64,000 bases of DNA from Pectinophora gossypiella. Taxonomy: Eukaryota > Arthropoda > Insecta > Lepidoptera > Gelechiidae. Shown piece by piece: positions 63,965 to 64,000 of this stretch (positions are counted from its first letter, which is position 1; the number at the start of each line of letters is the position of its first letter). The position numbers were made by a program, and so were the translations under genes. The notes under the pieces are model-generated. The model was not told the origin of the DNA, ran no database searches, and saw nothing but the letters and a program-made list of their open reading frames with translations. Location of the stretch: positions 3,220,001-3,284,000 of the forward strand of contig NC_065410.1 in the NCBI RefSeq assembly GCF_024362695.1, read 5' to 3'.

Positions 63965-64000
63965 GTTATATTAAAAAAAAGTAAGTAGGTTGATATAAGA

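Overview
This window is AT-rich nuclear DNA from a lepidopteran insect, most likely a moth. The evidence is: tRNA-derived SINEs of a kind familiar from moth genomes, many short hairpin MITEs, LINE tails, a BEL/Pao retrotransposon, and a cluster of small secreted proteins that resemble the haemolymph juvenile-hormone-binding protein (JHBP)/takeout family. Species and chromosome cannot be read from the sequence. There are no rRNA genes, functional tRNA genes or CRISPR arrays.

Layout. Positions 1-30,672 are gene-poor and consist mostly of decayed mobile elements: two MITE families present as paired copies, a composite repeat with a 134-bp tandem array (3854-4457), SINEs and LINE tails. Only two places there look protein-coding, both on the minus strand and both orphan exons: a GC-rich open exon with good splice sites (9021-9448), and a possible signal-peptide exon (14020-14082). 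Positions 30,678-37,314 are a complete BEL/Pao LTR retrotransposon: 412-bp LTRs that look identical, a 5-bp target duplication AATAT, a primer-binding site resembling the complement of tRNA-Tyr, and one uninterrupted 1906-residue Gag-Pol frame with all catalytic residues. It is evidently a recent insertion.

Positions 39,680-63,050 hold the main biological content: five related six-exon genes, called A to E here. A is on the minus strand; B, C, D and E are on the plus strand. I assembled each from exons with matching GT/AG splice sites. All five keep the same intron phases (1, 2, 2, 1, 1), nearly the same exon lengths, and encode 234-235 residues with a signal peptide. A and B are a head-to-head inverted pair whose promoters mirror each other. 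C, D and E form a second, more similar tandem set. The proteins share an N-terminal P-C-x6-C motif, a D-P-[LYF]-I motif, a G-[LI]-N-G-R-[IV]-E-[ED]-F motif, an invariant HRRAKEPVVT block and a C-terminal CDFG motif. The first motif, the size and the layout point to the JHBP/takeout fold. The family call is by eye; the gene models are much firmer.

The genes probably act as secreted carriers of small hydrophobic ligands. The paralogues differ in the cysteines expected to form the second disulfide, which suggests divergence after duplication. Their introns and spacers are full of SINEs and MITEs, one only about 40 bp from an exon. The window ends in a GC-rich stretch (63,350-63,964) of unknown nature.
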